Position numbers and translations under genes: made by a program
The notes under the pieces: model-generated
Told to the model about the DNA's origin: nothing
What the model saw: the letters and a program-made list of their open reading frames with translations, nothing else
Databases searched by the model: none
Part shown: piece by piece, positions 24,170 to 33,676 of the stretch
Numbering within the stretch: the stretch's first letter is position 1
How the letters are laid out: each line of letters begins with the position of its first letter
Origin: Gallionella sp.
GTDB lineage: Bacteria; Pseudomonadota; Gammaproteobacteria; Burkholderiales; Gallionellaceae
Direction: 5' to 3'
DNA: 64,000 nt
NCBI GenBank assembly: GCA_028689145.1
Contig: JAQTWT010000001.1
Location: 248,001-312,000, forward strand

Positions 24170-25213
24170 ATGGATATCACTGAACTGCTTGCTTTTGGTG
24201 TCAAGAACAAAGCCTCCGACCTGCATCTCTCCGCCGGGCTGCCGCCGATGATCCGTGTGCATGGCGACATGCGCCGCATCAACCTTCCGCCGATGGATCA
24301 TAAAGAAGTGCATGGTCTGGTGTATGACATCATGAACGACCAGCAGCGCAAATTCTACGAGGAGAACAAGGAAGTTGACTTCTCCTTTGAGGTGCCGGGG
24401 CTAGCCCGTTTTCGCGTCAATGCGTTCATCCAGAACCGCGGTGCCGGCGCGGTAATGCGCACCATTCCTTCCAAGATATTGTCGCTGGAGGATCTCAAAG
24501 CACCGAAGAGCTTTGAAACGATCTCCGATTATCCGCGCGGTATGGTGCTGGTGACGGGGCCTACCGGCTCCGGCAAATCCACCACGCTGGCTGCGATGAT
24601 CAACCACCGCAACGAACACGAAATGGGGCATATCCTGACGGTGGAAGACCCGATCGAGTTTGTACATGAAAGCAAGAAATGCCTGATCAACCAGCGCGAA
24701 GTGGGGCGGGATACGCTGTCGTTCCAGAATGCGTTGCGCTCGGCGTTGCGTGAAGACCCTGACATTATTCTGGTCGGCGAGATGCGCGATCTGGAAACCA
24801 TCCGTCTGGCAATGTCGGCGGCGGAAACCGGCCATCTGGTGTTCGGCACGCTGCATACCAGTTCGGCAGCCAAGACTATCGACCGTATCATCGACGTGTT
24901 CCCCGCCGACGAAAAGGAAATGGTGCGCGCGATGTTGTCGGAATCGCTGCGCGCGGTGATTTCGCAGGCGCTGCTCAAGACCAAGGATGGAACAGGCCGG
25001 GTAGCCGCGCACGAGATCATGGTCTGTACCCCGGCGATCCGCAACCTGATCCGCGAAGCCAAAGTGCCGCAGATGTATTCAGCGATACAAACCGGCCAAG
25101 CGCTGGGTATGCAGACGCTCGACCAATGCCTGTCCAATCTGGTCAAATCGAACACGATTACCCCGGCAGAAGCACGCAGCAAGGCGATGAACAAGGATAT
25201 GTTCCCGGGCTAA
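24170..25213 (+). CDS. pilT: Type IV pilus retraction ATPase PilT
   Basis: Hexameric ATPase that depolymerises the type IV pilus and powers twitching. Walker A GPTGSGKSTTLAAM (about residue 131), Asp box VEDPIEFVH, Walker B DIILVGEMRDLETI and His box AAETGHLVFGTLHT are all seen. The retraction-specific motif AIRNLIRE is near the C-terminus. The 347 residues fit. pilU follows, and the yggS operon is divergent, a common arrangement. Confidence 0.97.
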   Translation: MDITELLAFGVKNKASDLHLSAGLPPMIRVHGDMRRINLPPMDHKEVHGLVYDIMNDQQRKFYEENKEVDFSFEVPGLARFRVNAFIQNRGAGAVMRTIPSKILSLEDLKAPKSFETISDYPRGMVLVTGPTGSGKSTTLAAMINHRNEHEMGHILTVEDPIEFVHESKKCLINQREVGRDTLSFQNALRSALREDPDIILVGEMRDLETIRLAMSAAETGHLVFGTLHTSSAAKTIDRIIDVFPADEKEMVRAMLSESLRAVISQALLKTKDGTGRVAAHEIMVCTPAIRNLIREAKVPQMYSAIQTGQALGMQTLDQCLSNLVKSNTITPAEARSKAMNKDMFPG

Positions 25214-25285
25214 CGGCTTAGCTGGTGGCTGGGATAGCTGCCGACTATGAGCTTCAGACTACCGGCTTAAATTAGGAGTTTTATC

Positions 25286-26422
25286 ATGGAAAGAGACCAG
25301 GCCACCGAGCTGATACACAACTTGCTGCGCGGTATGCTCAGTAAAAAAGCTTCCGATTTGTTCATCACGTCGGGCTTCCCGCCGGCGTTCAAGATGGACG
25401 GCAAAATGACACCGATGTCCAATCAGGCGCTTACTCACCAGCATACCCAAGAGCTGGCGCGCAGCATCATGAACGACAAACAGGCTGCCGAGTTTGAAGC
25501 CACCCACGAGTGCAACTTCGCGATCAGCCCGCCCGGCATCGGGCGCTTCCGCGTCAACATCTTTATGCAGCAACAGCGCGTCGGGATGGTGCTACGTACC
25601 ATTACCACCAAGATCCCCGATCTCGACGAGATGGGGCTGCCTGAAGTACTCAAGGACGTTGTGATGACCAAGCGCGGCCTGGTGATTCTGGTCGGCGGAA
25701 CCGGCTCGGGTAAATCCACCACGCTGGCCGCGATGATCGGGCATCGCAATAAAAACAGCTACGGTCACATCATCACCATTGAAGACCCGGTGGAATATGT
25801 GCATGACCACGGCAACTGCATCGTCACGCACCGCGAAGTCGGCGTGGACACCGAGTCTTGGCACAACGCGCTGAAGAATACCCTGCGTCAGGCACCGGAC
25901 GTAATCCTGATCGGCGAAATCCGCGACCACGAAACCATGGAACATGCCGTGGCTTTTGCCGAAACCGGCCACCTGTGTTTGGCTACCCTGCACGCCAACA
26001 GCGCCAATCAGGCGCTGGATCGCATCATCAACTTTTTCCCGGAAGAACGGCGCATGCAGTTGCTAATGGACTTGTCGCTGAACGTAAAGTCGCTTATTTC
26101 CCAGCGCCTGATTCCGAAAAAAGACGGTACGGGACGTGCTGCCGCAATCGAAATCCTGCTCAATTCGCCGCTGATCGCGGATCTGATTTTCAAGGGCGAG
26201 GTTAATTCGATCAAGGCGGTGATGGCCAAGTCGCGCGAGCTGGGCATGGAGACTTTCGACGGCGCGCTGTTCAATCTGTATGAAGCCGAAAAGATTTCCT
26301 ACGAAGAAGCGCTGAAGAATGCCGACTCGGTCAACGACTTGCGTTTGCGCATCAAGCTGGAAAGCAAACTGGTAACGGATCGCAACCTGTCGGCCGGCAC
26401 GGAAGGTTTGAAGCTCACCTAA
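25286..26422 (+). CDS. pilU: PilT-dependent retraction ATPase PilU
   Basis: Paralogue of PilT, 378 residues. It has Walker A GGTGSGKSTTLAAM, Walker B DVILIGEIRDHETM and His box FAETGHLCLATLHA. The C-terminal tail is longer than in PilT, typical of PilU. PilU adds retraction force but needs PilT. It follows pilT by 72 nt with its own GGAG ribosome site. Confidence 0.95.
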   Translation: MERDQATELIHNLLRGMLSKKASDLFITSGFPPAFKMDGKMTPMSNQALTHQHTQELARSIMNDKQAAEFEATHECNFAISPPGIGRFRVNIFMQQQRVGMVLRTITTKIPDLDEMGLPEVLKDVVMTKRGLVILVGGTGSGKSTTLAAMIGHRNKNSYGHIITIEDPVEYVHDHGNCIVTHREVGVDTESWHNALKNTLRQAPDVILIGEIRDHETMEHAVAFAETGHLCLATLHANSANQALDRIINFFPEERRMQLLMDLSLNVKSLISQRLIPKKDGTGRAAAIEILLNSPLIADLIFKGEVNSIKAVMAKSRELGMETFDGALFNLYEAEKISYEEALKNADSVNDLRLRIKLESKLVTDRNLSAGTEGLKLT

Positions 26423-26445
26423 TGCCGTTTAAATAGTGCGATATC

Positions 26446-26517
26446 GTAGGGGCGCGATTCATCGCGCCCTTTTTCGGATGCCTGAATAGATCAGGGCGCG
26501 ATGAATCTCGCCCCTAC
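26446..26517. repeat. Palindrome GTAGGGGCGCGATTCATCGCGCCC family, copy 1
   Basis: Arms at 26446-26470 and 26493-26517, nearly perfectly complementary, with a TTTTTC loop region. They lie between the convergent pilU and methyltransferase genes. A second, more diverged copy is at 36789-36859. The strong hairpin with a T run could terminate the pilU transcript. Confidence 0.75.
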
Positions 26518-26541
26518 AGGGTTATTTGGTCTTTGAGAAAA

Positions 26542-27681
26542 TTATCTGCGGTTGCTGCCCGATACAATCTTATATTCAAGCAAACGGCATTCAATTGCGC
26601 CGTTGAACAGCGGGGTGCGCTTGGACGGGGACAGGCGCATCAGTTTCAGGATGGCCTTGTCGGCAGTGAACAAATACGCCGTCCAGCCGCCGAATTTCTT
26701 TTTCAGCGCGTCGCCCAGTTTCGGGTACAGCACTTCCAATTCTTCCAGCTCGCCCATGCGTTCGCCGTAGGGCAGATTCGCCACCAGCATGCCGTGCTCC
26801 GCGGGGGCGGAAATTTCCAGCACGTTGGCTTGCTTGAGTTCCACGCATTCCGATAATCCCGCTACTTCCAGATTGCGCCACGAGGTTTTGAGGGCGTCGC
26901 CGTACAGATCGCTGCCGTAAATCTCCAGCGGTTTGGCCGGTAATTGCGCGGCGATGGCCTGTTCGCGCATTTTTCCCCACAGCGCCGCATCGAAATTTTT
27001 CAGTTTCTCGAATGCAAAATTGCGCGCGATACCGGGCTGGATATTCAGCGACATCTGTACCGCTTCGATCAGGAATGTGCCGCTGCCGCACATCGGGTCG
27101 AGCAGCGGTGTGCCGGGCCGCCAGTTCATCAAACGCAAAATACCTGCCGCCAGATTTTCGCGCAACGGCGCGATGTTGGTGTGCTGGCGTACGCCGCGCT
27201 TGAACAACGCATCGCCGGAAGTATCCAGATACAGCATCAGCTTGCTGTCTTCAATAAATACGTGGATGCGCACATCCGGAGTGAGCGTATCTACGCTCGG
27301 ACGTTCGTTGCAGTGCGCGCGGAAACGGTCACACACCGCATCTTTGACTAGCAGCGTGATGAACTCCAAGCTTTTCAGCGGGCAGCGAATCGCCGTGGTG
27401 TTCACCCGGATGGTATGGCTGACATCGAACCAGCGCTGCCACTGCAATTCGAATGCCGCCTGATAAATATCAGGCTCGCCGCGATATTGCGCTTCCTTGA
27501 CGCGCCACAGGATGCGGCTGGCGATGCGGCTTTCCAGATTGGCGCGATAACACAACGCCCAGTCGCCGGAGAAATGCACGCCGCCCTCGGTGCTGCGCAC
27601 ATTCTGCGCACCAAGCACTTCGAGATCGTTATGGAGTACGGCTTCCAGACCGCGCGGACAGGGGGCAAAAAAATCAGGCAT
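26542..27681 (-). CDS. THUMP-domain class I RNA methyltransferase (RlmL N-terminal/YpsC-like)
   Basis: 379 residues. The N-terminal ferredoxin-like/THUMP region (FAPCPRGLEAVLHNDLEVLG, RIHVFIEDSKLMLYLDTSGD) binds RNA. The Rossmann methyltransferase part has LLDPMCGSGTFLIEAV and the catalytic VANLPYGERMGE (NPPY-type). This is the single-domain form related to the N-terminal half of RlmL, which makes m2G2445 in 23S rRNA. The exact target here is inferred. It is last in the minus-strand run headed by the ferredoxin gene at 30226. Confidence 0.9.
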   Translation of the reverse strand: MPDFFAPCPRGLEAVLHNDLEVLGAQNVRSTEGGVHFSGDWALCYRANLESRIASRILWRVKEAQYRGEPDIYQAAFELQWQRWFDVSHTIRVNTTAIRCPLKSLEFITLLVKDAVCDRFRAHCNERPSVDTLTPDVRIHVFIEDSKLMLYLDTSGDALFKRGVRQHTNIAPLRENLAAGILRLMNWRPGTPLLDPMCGSGTFLIEAVQMSLNIQPGIARNFAFEKLKNFDAALWGKMREQAIAAQLPAKPLEIYGSDLYGDALKTSWRNLEVAGLSECVELKQANVLEISAPAEHGMLVANLPYGERMGELEELEVLYPKLGDALKKKFGGWTAYLFTADKAILKLMRLSPSKRTPLFNGAIECRLLEYKIVSGSNRR

Positions 27682-27685
27682 AGAT

Positions 27686-28096
27686 TCAGAAAGGTTTGAC
27701 GGTGACGAGAATAACCACGGCGAGCAGAATCAGCACGGGGATTTCATTGAACCAGCGATAAAACACATGGTTGCGCGTATTCCGGTCGGCGGCGAACTGT
27801 TTCAGCAGCCTGCCGCAATAGTAGTGATAACCGACCAGCAACAGCACCAGGCTCAGCTTGGCATGCAGCCAGCCGCCGCTGAAGCCGTAACCCAACCACA
27901 GCCAGATGCCGGAAGCCAAGGCCAGAACGGCAATCGGTGTGACGAAGCGGTACAGCTTGCCCTCCATCAGTTTCAGCCGGGCGATCTCGGCAGGCTCGGC
28001 TGCCATCGCATGGTTTACGAACAGCCTTGGCAAATAGAACAGCCCGGCGAACCAGCTCACCACGAAAATTATGTGAAACGCTTTAATCCACAACAT
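27686..28096 (-). CDS. hemJ: HemJ-like membrane protein (UPF0093/CopD superfamily)
   Basis: 136-residue membrane protein with four predicted helices. Conserved residues of the HemJ-type protoporphyrinogen IX oxidase are visible: His in KAFHIIFVVSWFAGLFYLPR, and His/Lys in GGWLHAKLSLVLLL. HemJ oxidises protoporphyrinogen to protoporphyrin in haem synthesis in bacteria lacking HemG or HemY. The ATG at 28096 with AAGGA upstream is chosen over the TTG 6 nt earlier. It sits between an ABC permease and an RNA methyltransferase gene. CopD-type proteins are distant relatives, so some doubt remains. Confidence 0.75.
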   Translation of the reverse strand: MLWIKAFHIIFVVSWFAGLFYLPRLFVNHAMAAEPAEIARLKLMEGKLYRFVTPIAVLALASGIWLWLGYGFSGGWLHAKLSLVLLLVGYHYYCGRLLKQFAADRNTRNHVFYRWFNEIPVLILLAVVILVTVKPF

Positions 28097-28105
28097 GCCC
28101 AATCC

Positions 28106-28891
28106 TTATTTAGAAAGCCGCCGCCGGAACAATACCAGCGACACATAAAATCCGGCCAGTGCGTAGCAAAACAACACGGCGGCATGCCAGATAAAATCCA
28201 CCGGAACCGAGTCATTTAACAATGGCCGCGCCAGATTGATAGCATGGGTCAACGGCAGGATGGCAGACACGGTTTGCAATAGCAGCGGCAGTTGCGTGAC
28301 CGGAAAAAACACGCCGCATAATAACATCATGGGCGTGATCACCAGCGTGAAGTAGTACATGAAAAAGTCGTAGCTTGGCGCCAACGCGGTCATGATCAAA
28401 CCGAGTGCGGCAAAACACAGCCCGACCAGCAACGCCAGCGGGATCAACCACAGCGACAGTGCTGAGTGCGTCAAACCCAGCAGCCAGATCACTGCCAGCA
28501 CCGCCAGTCCTGACAGCAGGCTCTTGCTCGCCGCCCACAGGATTTCCGCGAGCACCACATCGTCCAGTGTGACCGGCGTATTGAGAATGGCTTCCCAGGT
28601 GCGCTGCTCGTGCATGCGCGCGAAGCCCGAATACAATGCCTCGAAACTGGCGCTGTTCATAGTGCTGTAGCACACTGTCCCGGCGGCGAGGAATACCATG
28701 TAGGAAGTGCCGCCCATCTCCGGCAGCAGGCTGCCCAGCCCGTAGCCCAACCCCAGCAGATAGATCACCGGATCGGCCAAATGGCCGAGGATGGATGTTG
28801 CGGCGACTTTCTTCCACACCAGCAGGTGGCGGCGCCAGATCGGGAAGAAGCGCAGGCTCAGGCGCGGCAGGGAAAAGTGATGTTGGTTCAT
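28106..28891 (-). CDS. ABC-2 type transporter permease (NodJ-like)
   Basis: About 261 residues with six predicted membrane helices (for example ALSLWLIPLALLVGLCFAAL and FTLVITPMMLLCGVFFPVTQ). The latter holds the family's FFP motif. It pairs with the ATPase encoded upstream in the same direction. This NodIJ-like family exports lipids or oligosaccharides; the substrate here is unknown. The ATG at 28891 with AGAGG upstream is preferred to the GTG at 28897. Confidence 0.85.
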   Translation of the reverse strand: MNQHHFSLPRLSLRFFPIWRRHLLVWKKVAATSILGHLADPVIYLLGLGYGLGSLLPEMGGTSYMVFLAAGTVCYSTMNSASFEALYSGFARMHEQRTWEAILNTPVTLDDVVLAEILWAASKSLLSGLAVLAVIWLLGLTHSALSLWLIPLALLVGLCFAALGLIMTALAPSYDFFMYYFTLVITPMMLLCGVFFPVTQLPLLLQTVSAILPLTHAINLARPLLNDSVPVDFIWHAAVLFCYALAGFYVSLVLFRRRLSK

Positions 28892-28923
28892 GCTCACCTC
28901 TTCGGCTCTTGGCGGTCAGCCAT

Positions 28924-28979
28924 GTAGCGTGCGCTATGCGCACGACTTAGGGCGGAATCGTGCGCATAGCGCACGCTAC
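28924..28979. repeat. Perfect 22-nt palindrome between ABC transporter genes
   Basis: GTAGCGTGCGCTATGCGCACGA (28924-28945) is repeated as its exact complement at 28958-28979, around a 12-nt loop. It lies in the intergenic gap between the ATPase and permease genes of one operon. There it could attenuate the downstream permease or stabilise the upstream mRNA. Confidence 0.8.
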
Positions 28980-28985
28980 GGTGCA

Positions 28986-29915
28986 TCATTCGCGCATCTC
29001 CCTGCCCGTCAATTTCAAAAACACGTCTTCCAAGTTCGCGGGGCGGTGCATGTAGCGCAATTGGGGCTGTTGCTGCAATTCAAGCAACAGCGGTTGCGCA
29101 TCCTGCACATAACAGAATACCGTCTCGCCGCTCACTTCGAAACGTTGTGCATGGCGCGCCGCGTGGCTATCTGCCCACACTGCCGCCTGTTCGCCGAATA
29201 CCTCGACTACCTGCGGTTCGATGTTTTGTTCAATGAGTTCACGCGGCGAACCGGAACTGATGATTTTGCCGTTGTCCATTACCGCGAGACGATGGCAGAG
29301 CCGCTCCGCCTCGTCCATAAAGTGCGTGGTGAGCAACAGCGTCTTGCCGCGCGCAGTCAGTTCGCGCAGGCGTTGCCAGATCAGATGGCGCGCTTGCGGA
29401 TCGAGGCCGGTGGTCGGCTCATCCAGAAAAATAATATCGGGATCGTTCACCAGCGCGCGCGCCAGCGTCAGTCGCCGCTTCATGCCGCCGGACAGGGTCG
29501 GCACTCTGGCATCGCGTTTGTGGGTGAGATTGGCGAACTCCAGCAGTTCAGGCAAACGCGCTTCGATTTCGCTGTCCTTCATGCCGAAGTAGCGGCCATA
29601 CACCAGCAGGTTTTCCGCCACGGTAAAATCCGGGTCGAGGTTGTCGGCCTGCGGCACAACGCCAACGCGCACCCGTGCGGCACGGGATTCTTCCGGTACG
29701 GCATGCTCGAACAAGCGCAACTCGCCCGCGTCCGGCTCTATCAATCCAAGCATCAGGCGCAACGTGGTGGTTTTGCCCGCGCCGTTCGGCCCGAGCAAAC
29801 CGAAGCATTCGCCGCGCCGGATCGACAGACTCAAGCCGTCTACCACCGCATGTCCGCCGTAGCATTTGCGCAGATCGCGCGCGCTGATCACTGCATCCAT
29901 GCCCGACATCGACAT
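28986..29915 (-). CDS. ABC transporter ATP-binding protein (NodI-like)
   Basis: 309-residue ABC ATPase. Walker [21 protein letters not shown], signature [16 protein letters not shown], Walker [15 protein letters not shown] and the His switch [18 protein letters not shown] are intact. About 80 residues C-terminal to the nucleotide-binding domain are typical of NodI/DrrA-type exporters. Its ATG overlaps the stop of the 2Fe-2S ferredoxin gene (TGATG). Confidence 0.92.
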   Translation of the reverse strand: MSMSGMDAVISARDLRKCYGGHAVVDGLSLSIRRGECFGLLGPNGAGKTTTLRLMLGLIEPDAGELRLFEHAVPEESRAARVRVGVVPQADNLDPDFTVAENLLVYGRYFGMKDSEIEARLPELLEFANLTHKRDARVPTLSGGMKRRLTLARALVNDPDIIFLDEPTTGLDPQARHLIWQRLRELTARGKTLLLTTHFMDEAERLCHRLAVMDNGKIISSGSPRELIEQNIEPQVVEVFGEQAAVWADSHAARHAQRFEVSGETVFCYVQDAQPLLLELQQQPQLRYMHRPANLEDVFLKLTGREMRE

Positions 29916-30226
29916 CAGATTTTAAGCCGATCCACAATCCGGCCGTGTTTGAGATGCTGTTCGATGATTTCATCGAGATCGCTGTCATTCTTGTAGGTAT
30001 ACCAGATGCTTTCAGGGTACACCACGATCACCGGCCCCAACTCGCAACGGTTCATGCAGCCTGCCGAATTAATGCGAATATTGTTCTGCCGGTTGGAAAT
30101 ACCGAGTTCTTTCACCCTGCTCTTCATGTAATCGCGGGCATTCTGCGCGCCATGATTATTGCAGCAAGCGCTGCCGTCCTCGCGCTGGTTGGTGCAGAAA
30201 AAAACATGTTTGTCGTAAAAACTCAT
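29915..30226 (-). CDS. Thioredoxin-like [2Fe-2S] ferredoxin
   Basis: 103 residues with the thioredoxin-like 2Fe-2S pattern: [16 protein letters not shown] near the N-terminus and [20 protein letters not shown] in the second half. This fold occurs in the NuoE C-terminus and in free-standing ferredoxins. Its electron partner is unknown. It heads the run ferredoxin-ATPase-permease-hemJ-methyltransferase, with a one-base overlap to the ATPase gene. Confidence 0.9.
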   Translation of the reverse strand: MSFYDKHVFFCTNQREDGSACCNNHGAQNARDYMKSRVKELGISNRQNNIRINSAGCMNRCELGPVIVVYPESIWYTYKNDSDLDEIIEQHLKHGRIVDRLKI

Positions 30227-30258
30227 GGTTGTGCTCTCTCAAATTTAATCCGGCGGAA

Positions 30259-31329
30259 TTATACTTGGCGTATCCGCCATAAATGCAACATCAGCAGCAG
30301 CGGGAAGATCAGTGTAATGGTCTGCGCCAATCCGTTGTAATTGAGCAAATGCCCGTAATGCCAGTGATAGACGGACATCGAGGCGGCGGGAGTGTTGCTG
30401 TCAAAAACAAAATTCACGATAATGAAATAGGCTATTGCCACTATCGCACCGGCAATGATCACGGCTATGCGAGGTAGCAACAACACCGAAAACAGCAACA
30501 ACATTCCCAGCAATATTCCCAGAGCAGCCTCGCTATTTATCCACAGCAGCAGCGCCCATGACTTGAGCAATACTGCAGCAGTGATAAATTTAGCCAATGC
30601 CACCAGACTCAACACGAACAACAATGCGCTGACAATGTTGCGCGGAAAGCGCAACAAGGTCAGCATCAATGCGCCCAGCATCAACAGGTTCAGGGTAACG
30701 GCAGCACTTTCCCACCAGTCGAACGGGGCTGGCGGCAGAGTGACGAAAGGCTGACGCGCCACTTCGCTGATGAATACATTACCCAGCATCGGCAGGGAGG
30801 GGTTTATCTGTCCAAACATCCACAACGCGATCAGCGCCAGCCCAAAGTCCATCTCCTTTCCCTGGTGAAACAAGCCGCTGCGCCATTCTGTCAGATGGGT
30901 GAATAACCATGTCCAAGAGGCAATGCTTACCGCCAGCAAAGCTCCCAACAGCGCACCCGCGCTATTCGACAGCAAATCCATATTCGAACTGATGCGTGCG
31001 GGTAAATACATCTGCAGATACTCCATGCACGCGGACATCAAGATACCCAGACACAAGGTAAGGATTACACTGGACAGACTTCCGCAACGCGCACGCAATG
31101 TCAGCCCGGCCAGAAAGCCGAAAGGCAGATAAGACAACAGATTGATGATCGCATCGAATGCGGTATAAGTGAGCAGCAAAGGTTCACCAAGCACTTCGGC
31201 GAAGCTCAGCCCCTGCTCACGCCAGCCGGTAAACGGTGACAGGCTGGCATACACGATGAACAGCGCATAGCCCAGCGCCAGCCAGGTGCGCAGCCGTGCC
31301 CGGGTCGCAGTGAAGAATATTTCTCTCAT
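30259..31329 (-). CDS. VanZ-like family membrane protein
   Basis: 356 residues, about nine to ten membrane spans. The N-terminal VanZ-like region is recognisable by INLLSYLPFGFLAGL and EYLQMYLPARISSNMDLLSN, with the conserved D-x-x-x-N motif. The C-terminal half is an additional helical membrane domain (LGILLGMLLLFSVLLLPRIA). Family function is unclear beyond links to cell-envelope antibiotics. It ends about 30 nt upstream of the ferredoxin gene and may be part of that operon. Confidence 0.85.
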   Translation of the reverse strand: MREIFFTATRARLRTWLALGYALFIVYASLSPFTGWREQGLSFAEVLGEPLLLTYTAFDAIINLLSYLPFGFLAGLTLRARCGSLSSVILTLCLGILMSACMEYLQMYLPARISSNMDLLSNSAGALLGALLAVSIASWTWLFTHLTEWRSGLFHQGKEMDFGLALIALWMFGQINPSLPMLGNVFISEVARQPFVTLPPAPFDWWESAAVTLNLLMLGALMLTLLRFPRNIVSALLFVLSLVALAKFITAAVLLKSWALLLWINSEAALGILLGMLLLFSVLLLPRIAVIIAGAIVAIAYFIIVNFVFDSNTPAASMSVYHWHYGHLLNYNGLAQTITLIFPLLLMLHLWRIRQV

Positions 31330-31656
31330 ACCTTATGCATGGTCGTATCGCATGGCGAACAGTCACGCGAGTTTAACCTATCTGGTCGTGTGATTACGCC
31401 TCAACAGGCTAAGTATTGTCAAATTGCAGATAAGAAGAAAGGCGCACTGCCTGTATTTCGTGTACAAATAATCAAAAATGCGAGCAAACCAATGGCTGTA
31501 TATTGACCATAGATAGAAATACATAGACACTGCGCACTAATTTTAAGGAAAAATACTCCCAATCCCTGATTAACGTACTATCTATTTTTGCCCTGTTATT
31601 TAGCACCTCAATTTATGGTGGAAGTTGAACGGGTAATTCAGTAAGAAGGAATTGTA
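31330..31656. other. Intergenic region between divergent VanZ-like and flgT-like genes
   Basis: 327 nt, AT-richer than its surroundings, with no supportable coding frame. It must hold the promoters of both genes. An AAGGAA ribosome site is at 31645-31650. A weak sigma-28-like pattern (TAAC-N15-GCCCTGTT, from about 31571) is too degenerate to call. Confidence 0.6.
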
Positions 31657-33600
31657 ATGCTGGTAAATGTCCGCGCTTCTCTTGCTGCTGTTATTTTAGT
31701 GACTGTTTGCCTTTGTGCGGCGGAGTTTGCCGTTGCCGGGCCGCAAGCCACGACAGCACCACATGCCACTGACTCCGGCATGGGAAGAGTCAGAGCAGAG
31801 GGGATTTCAACCATAGGTGTCGGCGGGCGTAATATTGCCCGTCAGGAAGCATTGAGTGACGCGCTACGAAACGTTGCCGCTTTGGCAAGCGCGCCTGCAA
31901 TGGGCGGCAAACCTCACGGCACTGTAAATACGTCCAAACACAATCCTGATGCACAGTCAGAGCAACAAGAAAGCTATTACTCGATAGTTCGTGAATGGGA
32001 AAATCAAGGGCAATACCATATTGCAGTTAGCGCCAAAGTAGTTCGGGGTAAATTTAATCCGGAACAAGCAATACTGCTTCAAACCCCGAGGAAAAAAATC
32101 GTCGTTATTCAATTTGATGTTGCCAATACCATGCATGTGGACGATATCAACAATATTTACGACGGTCTTCCAGTTGCGCTTTCCAGCCAATTAAAGGAAA
32201 GCGGGGAATTCCTGCCGTCCTACATAGGGCGCTCGATTCCTGTTGAGACAGGCACACTGCAACGCGAGGCAATTATTCAAATTGCAGGAGAAACAGGAGC
32301 GCAATTTCTGATTGCCGGTGTGGTCATGAATGCGGAAACAAGCAAGGAAAAATGGTCGTTGAATATGCCGCTTGACTTGTCTGTGAAGGTTCCGTTTGGC
32401 GGATACAAGAAAAGACATATTGAAGTTGAATTTTCTGTTTACGACGGACTTACCGGTGCCAGACAATTGTTGCGTCGTTTTGACGAATATGCCGAGGGCG
32501 ATGTAAAGGTGGGCAACAACAAGCCATTTGGCAGCAGTATTTTCTTTGGGACAGAGTTTGGCAAGGCTACGGGACGCTTGATTGATTCTGCAGTTAATGA
32601 AATTCAGCTGACATTGGAAAATGTACCATTTGCCGCGCATATCATTCGGGTTGAAGGAAGAAAGGTTTTTCTGGATGCGGGGGGGGATTCACTCTTAAAC
32701 CCCGGAGACAAGCTGGTCGCTTACACCAGCGATACACGCCTACCGATAGCCGAGTTAAACGGCTCAGTCCTTGGTATTACAGATCATGCGGCGGATGTGG
32801 TTACCTTGACCCAGGTTGGCGCGCAATTCTCTATCGGTGAGCTATCTGAAGATGCGGAAAAACTCGGCATCAAAGCTGGCAACATCGCCAGAGTAAATCT
32901 TTTCGATCAGCACGATTTGGCAGCGAAGCGAATTGCCGCCCAACAACTTGCCAAGGCACAACAAGAAGCTGCCGCCGAGGCCGAACGGATGAAAGCGGAA
33001 GCCGCTCAAGCAGAAGCTGCGCGGATTGCAGCAGAAAAGGCGCGAATCAAGGCTGAACAGGAAGCAAAAGCACAAGCTTTAGCCGCGGCCAAAGCTGCGG
33101 CTAAAGCCGCCCAATTGAAGGCGCAACAGAAAACCAAAAGCGCGCGACTCAGTGCGGCGCAACAAGCCCGTGCGCGCGCTCTAGCAATACGGGCGAAAGC
33201 GGCGCAGAAAGCCAAAGCGCAAGCGGCGCAAAAAGCACCGGTTGAGCCGGAAACGCAAGTAGAATCATCATGTGCCAAGGCAGAACAAACCGCCACAGCC
33301 AAAGCTGAGGCATCGTGTGCCAAAGCTGCGCAGGAAACAAAAAATCAAGCAGCCGCTGTTGTGGATGAACAGTCCCGGCAAGCAGTCAAAGAAGGAGATG
33401 GCGAAGGAAAGCCCCAGTATATAAAGCTGCCGCCCAAAGACACGTCCAAGGCCAAGACCAAGCCGGGCGCATCTTCCACCGCCGCCAAATCACAATCCGC
33501 CGTCAGGGGAGAGACTTCGGAAAATGGTCCAAAATATATCAAGCTTCCGCCCGGCGATGCGCATCAGATCAAGATGCAAGCCAAACCGGCAGCCAAATAA
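31657..33600 (+). CDS. FlgT-like flagellar protein with a long TolA-like C-terminal extension
   Basis: 647 residues with a signal peptide (residues 1-27, ending AAEFAVAG). The first about 400 residues look like FlgT, a periplasmic protein of the H-ring around the flagellar basal body. There is an N-terminal repeat-type domain (GVGGRNIARQEALSDALRNV), a middle domain (KKIVVIQFDVANTMHVDDIN ... GAQFLIAGVVMNAETS), and a C-terminal domain (GRKVFLDAGGDSLLNPGDKL). After residue 420 comes a roughly 140-residue Ala/Lys/Gln/Glu helix, compositionally like TolA domain II. A tail with two YIKLPP motifs ends the protein. The extension is not typical of FlgT. The gene faces the che operon across a terminator. 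Confidence 0.7.
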   Translation: MLVNVRASLAAVILVTVCLCAAEFAVAGPQATTAPHATDSGMGRVRAEGISTIGVGGRNIARQEALSDALRNVAALASAPAMGGKPHGTVNTSKHNPDAQSEQQESYYSIVREWENQGQYHIAVSAKVVRGKFNPEQAILLQTPRKKIVVIQFDVANTMHVDDINNIYDGLPVALSSQLKESGEFLPSYIGRSIPVETGTLQREAIIQIAGETGAQFLIAGVVMNAETSKEKWSLNMPLDLSVKVPFGGYKKRHIEVEFSVYDGLTGARQLLRRFDEYAEGDVKVGNNKPFGSSIFFGTEFGKATGRLIDSAVNEIQLTLENVPFAAHIIRVEGRKVFLDAGGDSLLNPGDKLVAYTSDTRLPIAELNGSVLGITDHAADVVTLTQVGAQFSIGELSEDAEKLGIKAGNIARVNLFDQHDLAAKRIAAQQLAKAQQEAAAEAERMKAEAAQAEAARIAAEKARIKAEQEAKAQALAAAKAAAKAAQLKAQQKTKSARLSAAQQARARALAIRAKAAQKAKAQAAQKAPVEPETQVESSCAKAEQTATAKAEASCAKAAQETKNQAAAVVDEQSRQAVKEGDGEGKPQYIKLPPKDTSKAKTKPGASSTAAKSQSAVRGETSENGPKYIKLPPGDAHQIKMQAKPAAK

Positions 33601-33676
33601 TCAGGCCGGTCGTATAGTCTGACATTCTGGGATTCTGCCGCTATTTTGCAGGTTCGAGTTCTCGCTGAAGTAAAAA

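Noticed and set aside
28890-29996. Long plus-strand open frame opposite the ABC transporter genes
   Set aside because: It is antisense to a complete ABC ATPase with all motifs. The protein is rich in His, Arg and Gln, as expected from a shadow frame in GC-rich DNA. The same reasoning removed long frames at 279-935, 6616-7323, 38268-39203, 39612-40355 and 40518-41705.
31571-31597. Sigma-28-like promoter before the flgT-like gene
   Set aside because: TAAC-N15-GCCCTGTT keeps the spacing but matches the -10 element poorly, so it is not distinguishable from chance.
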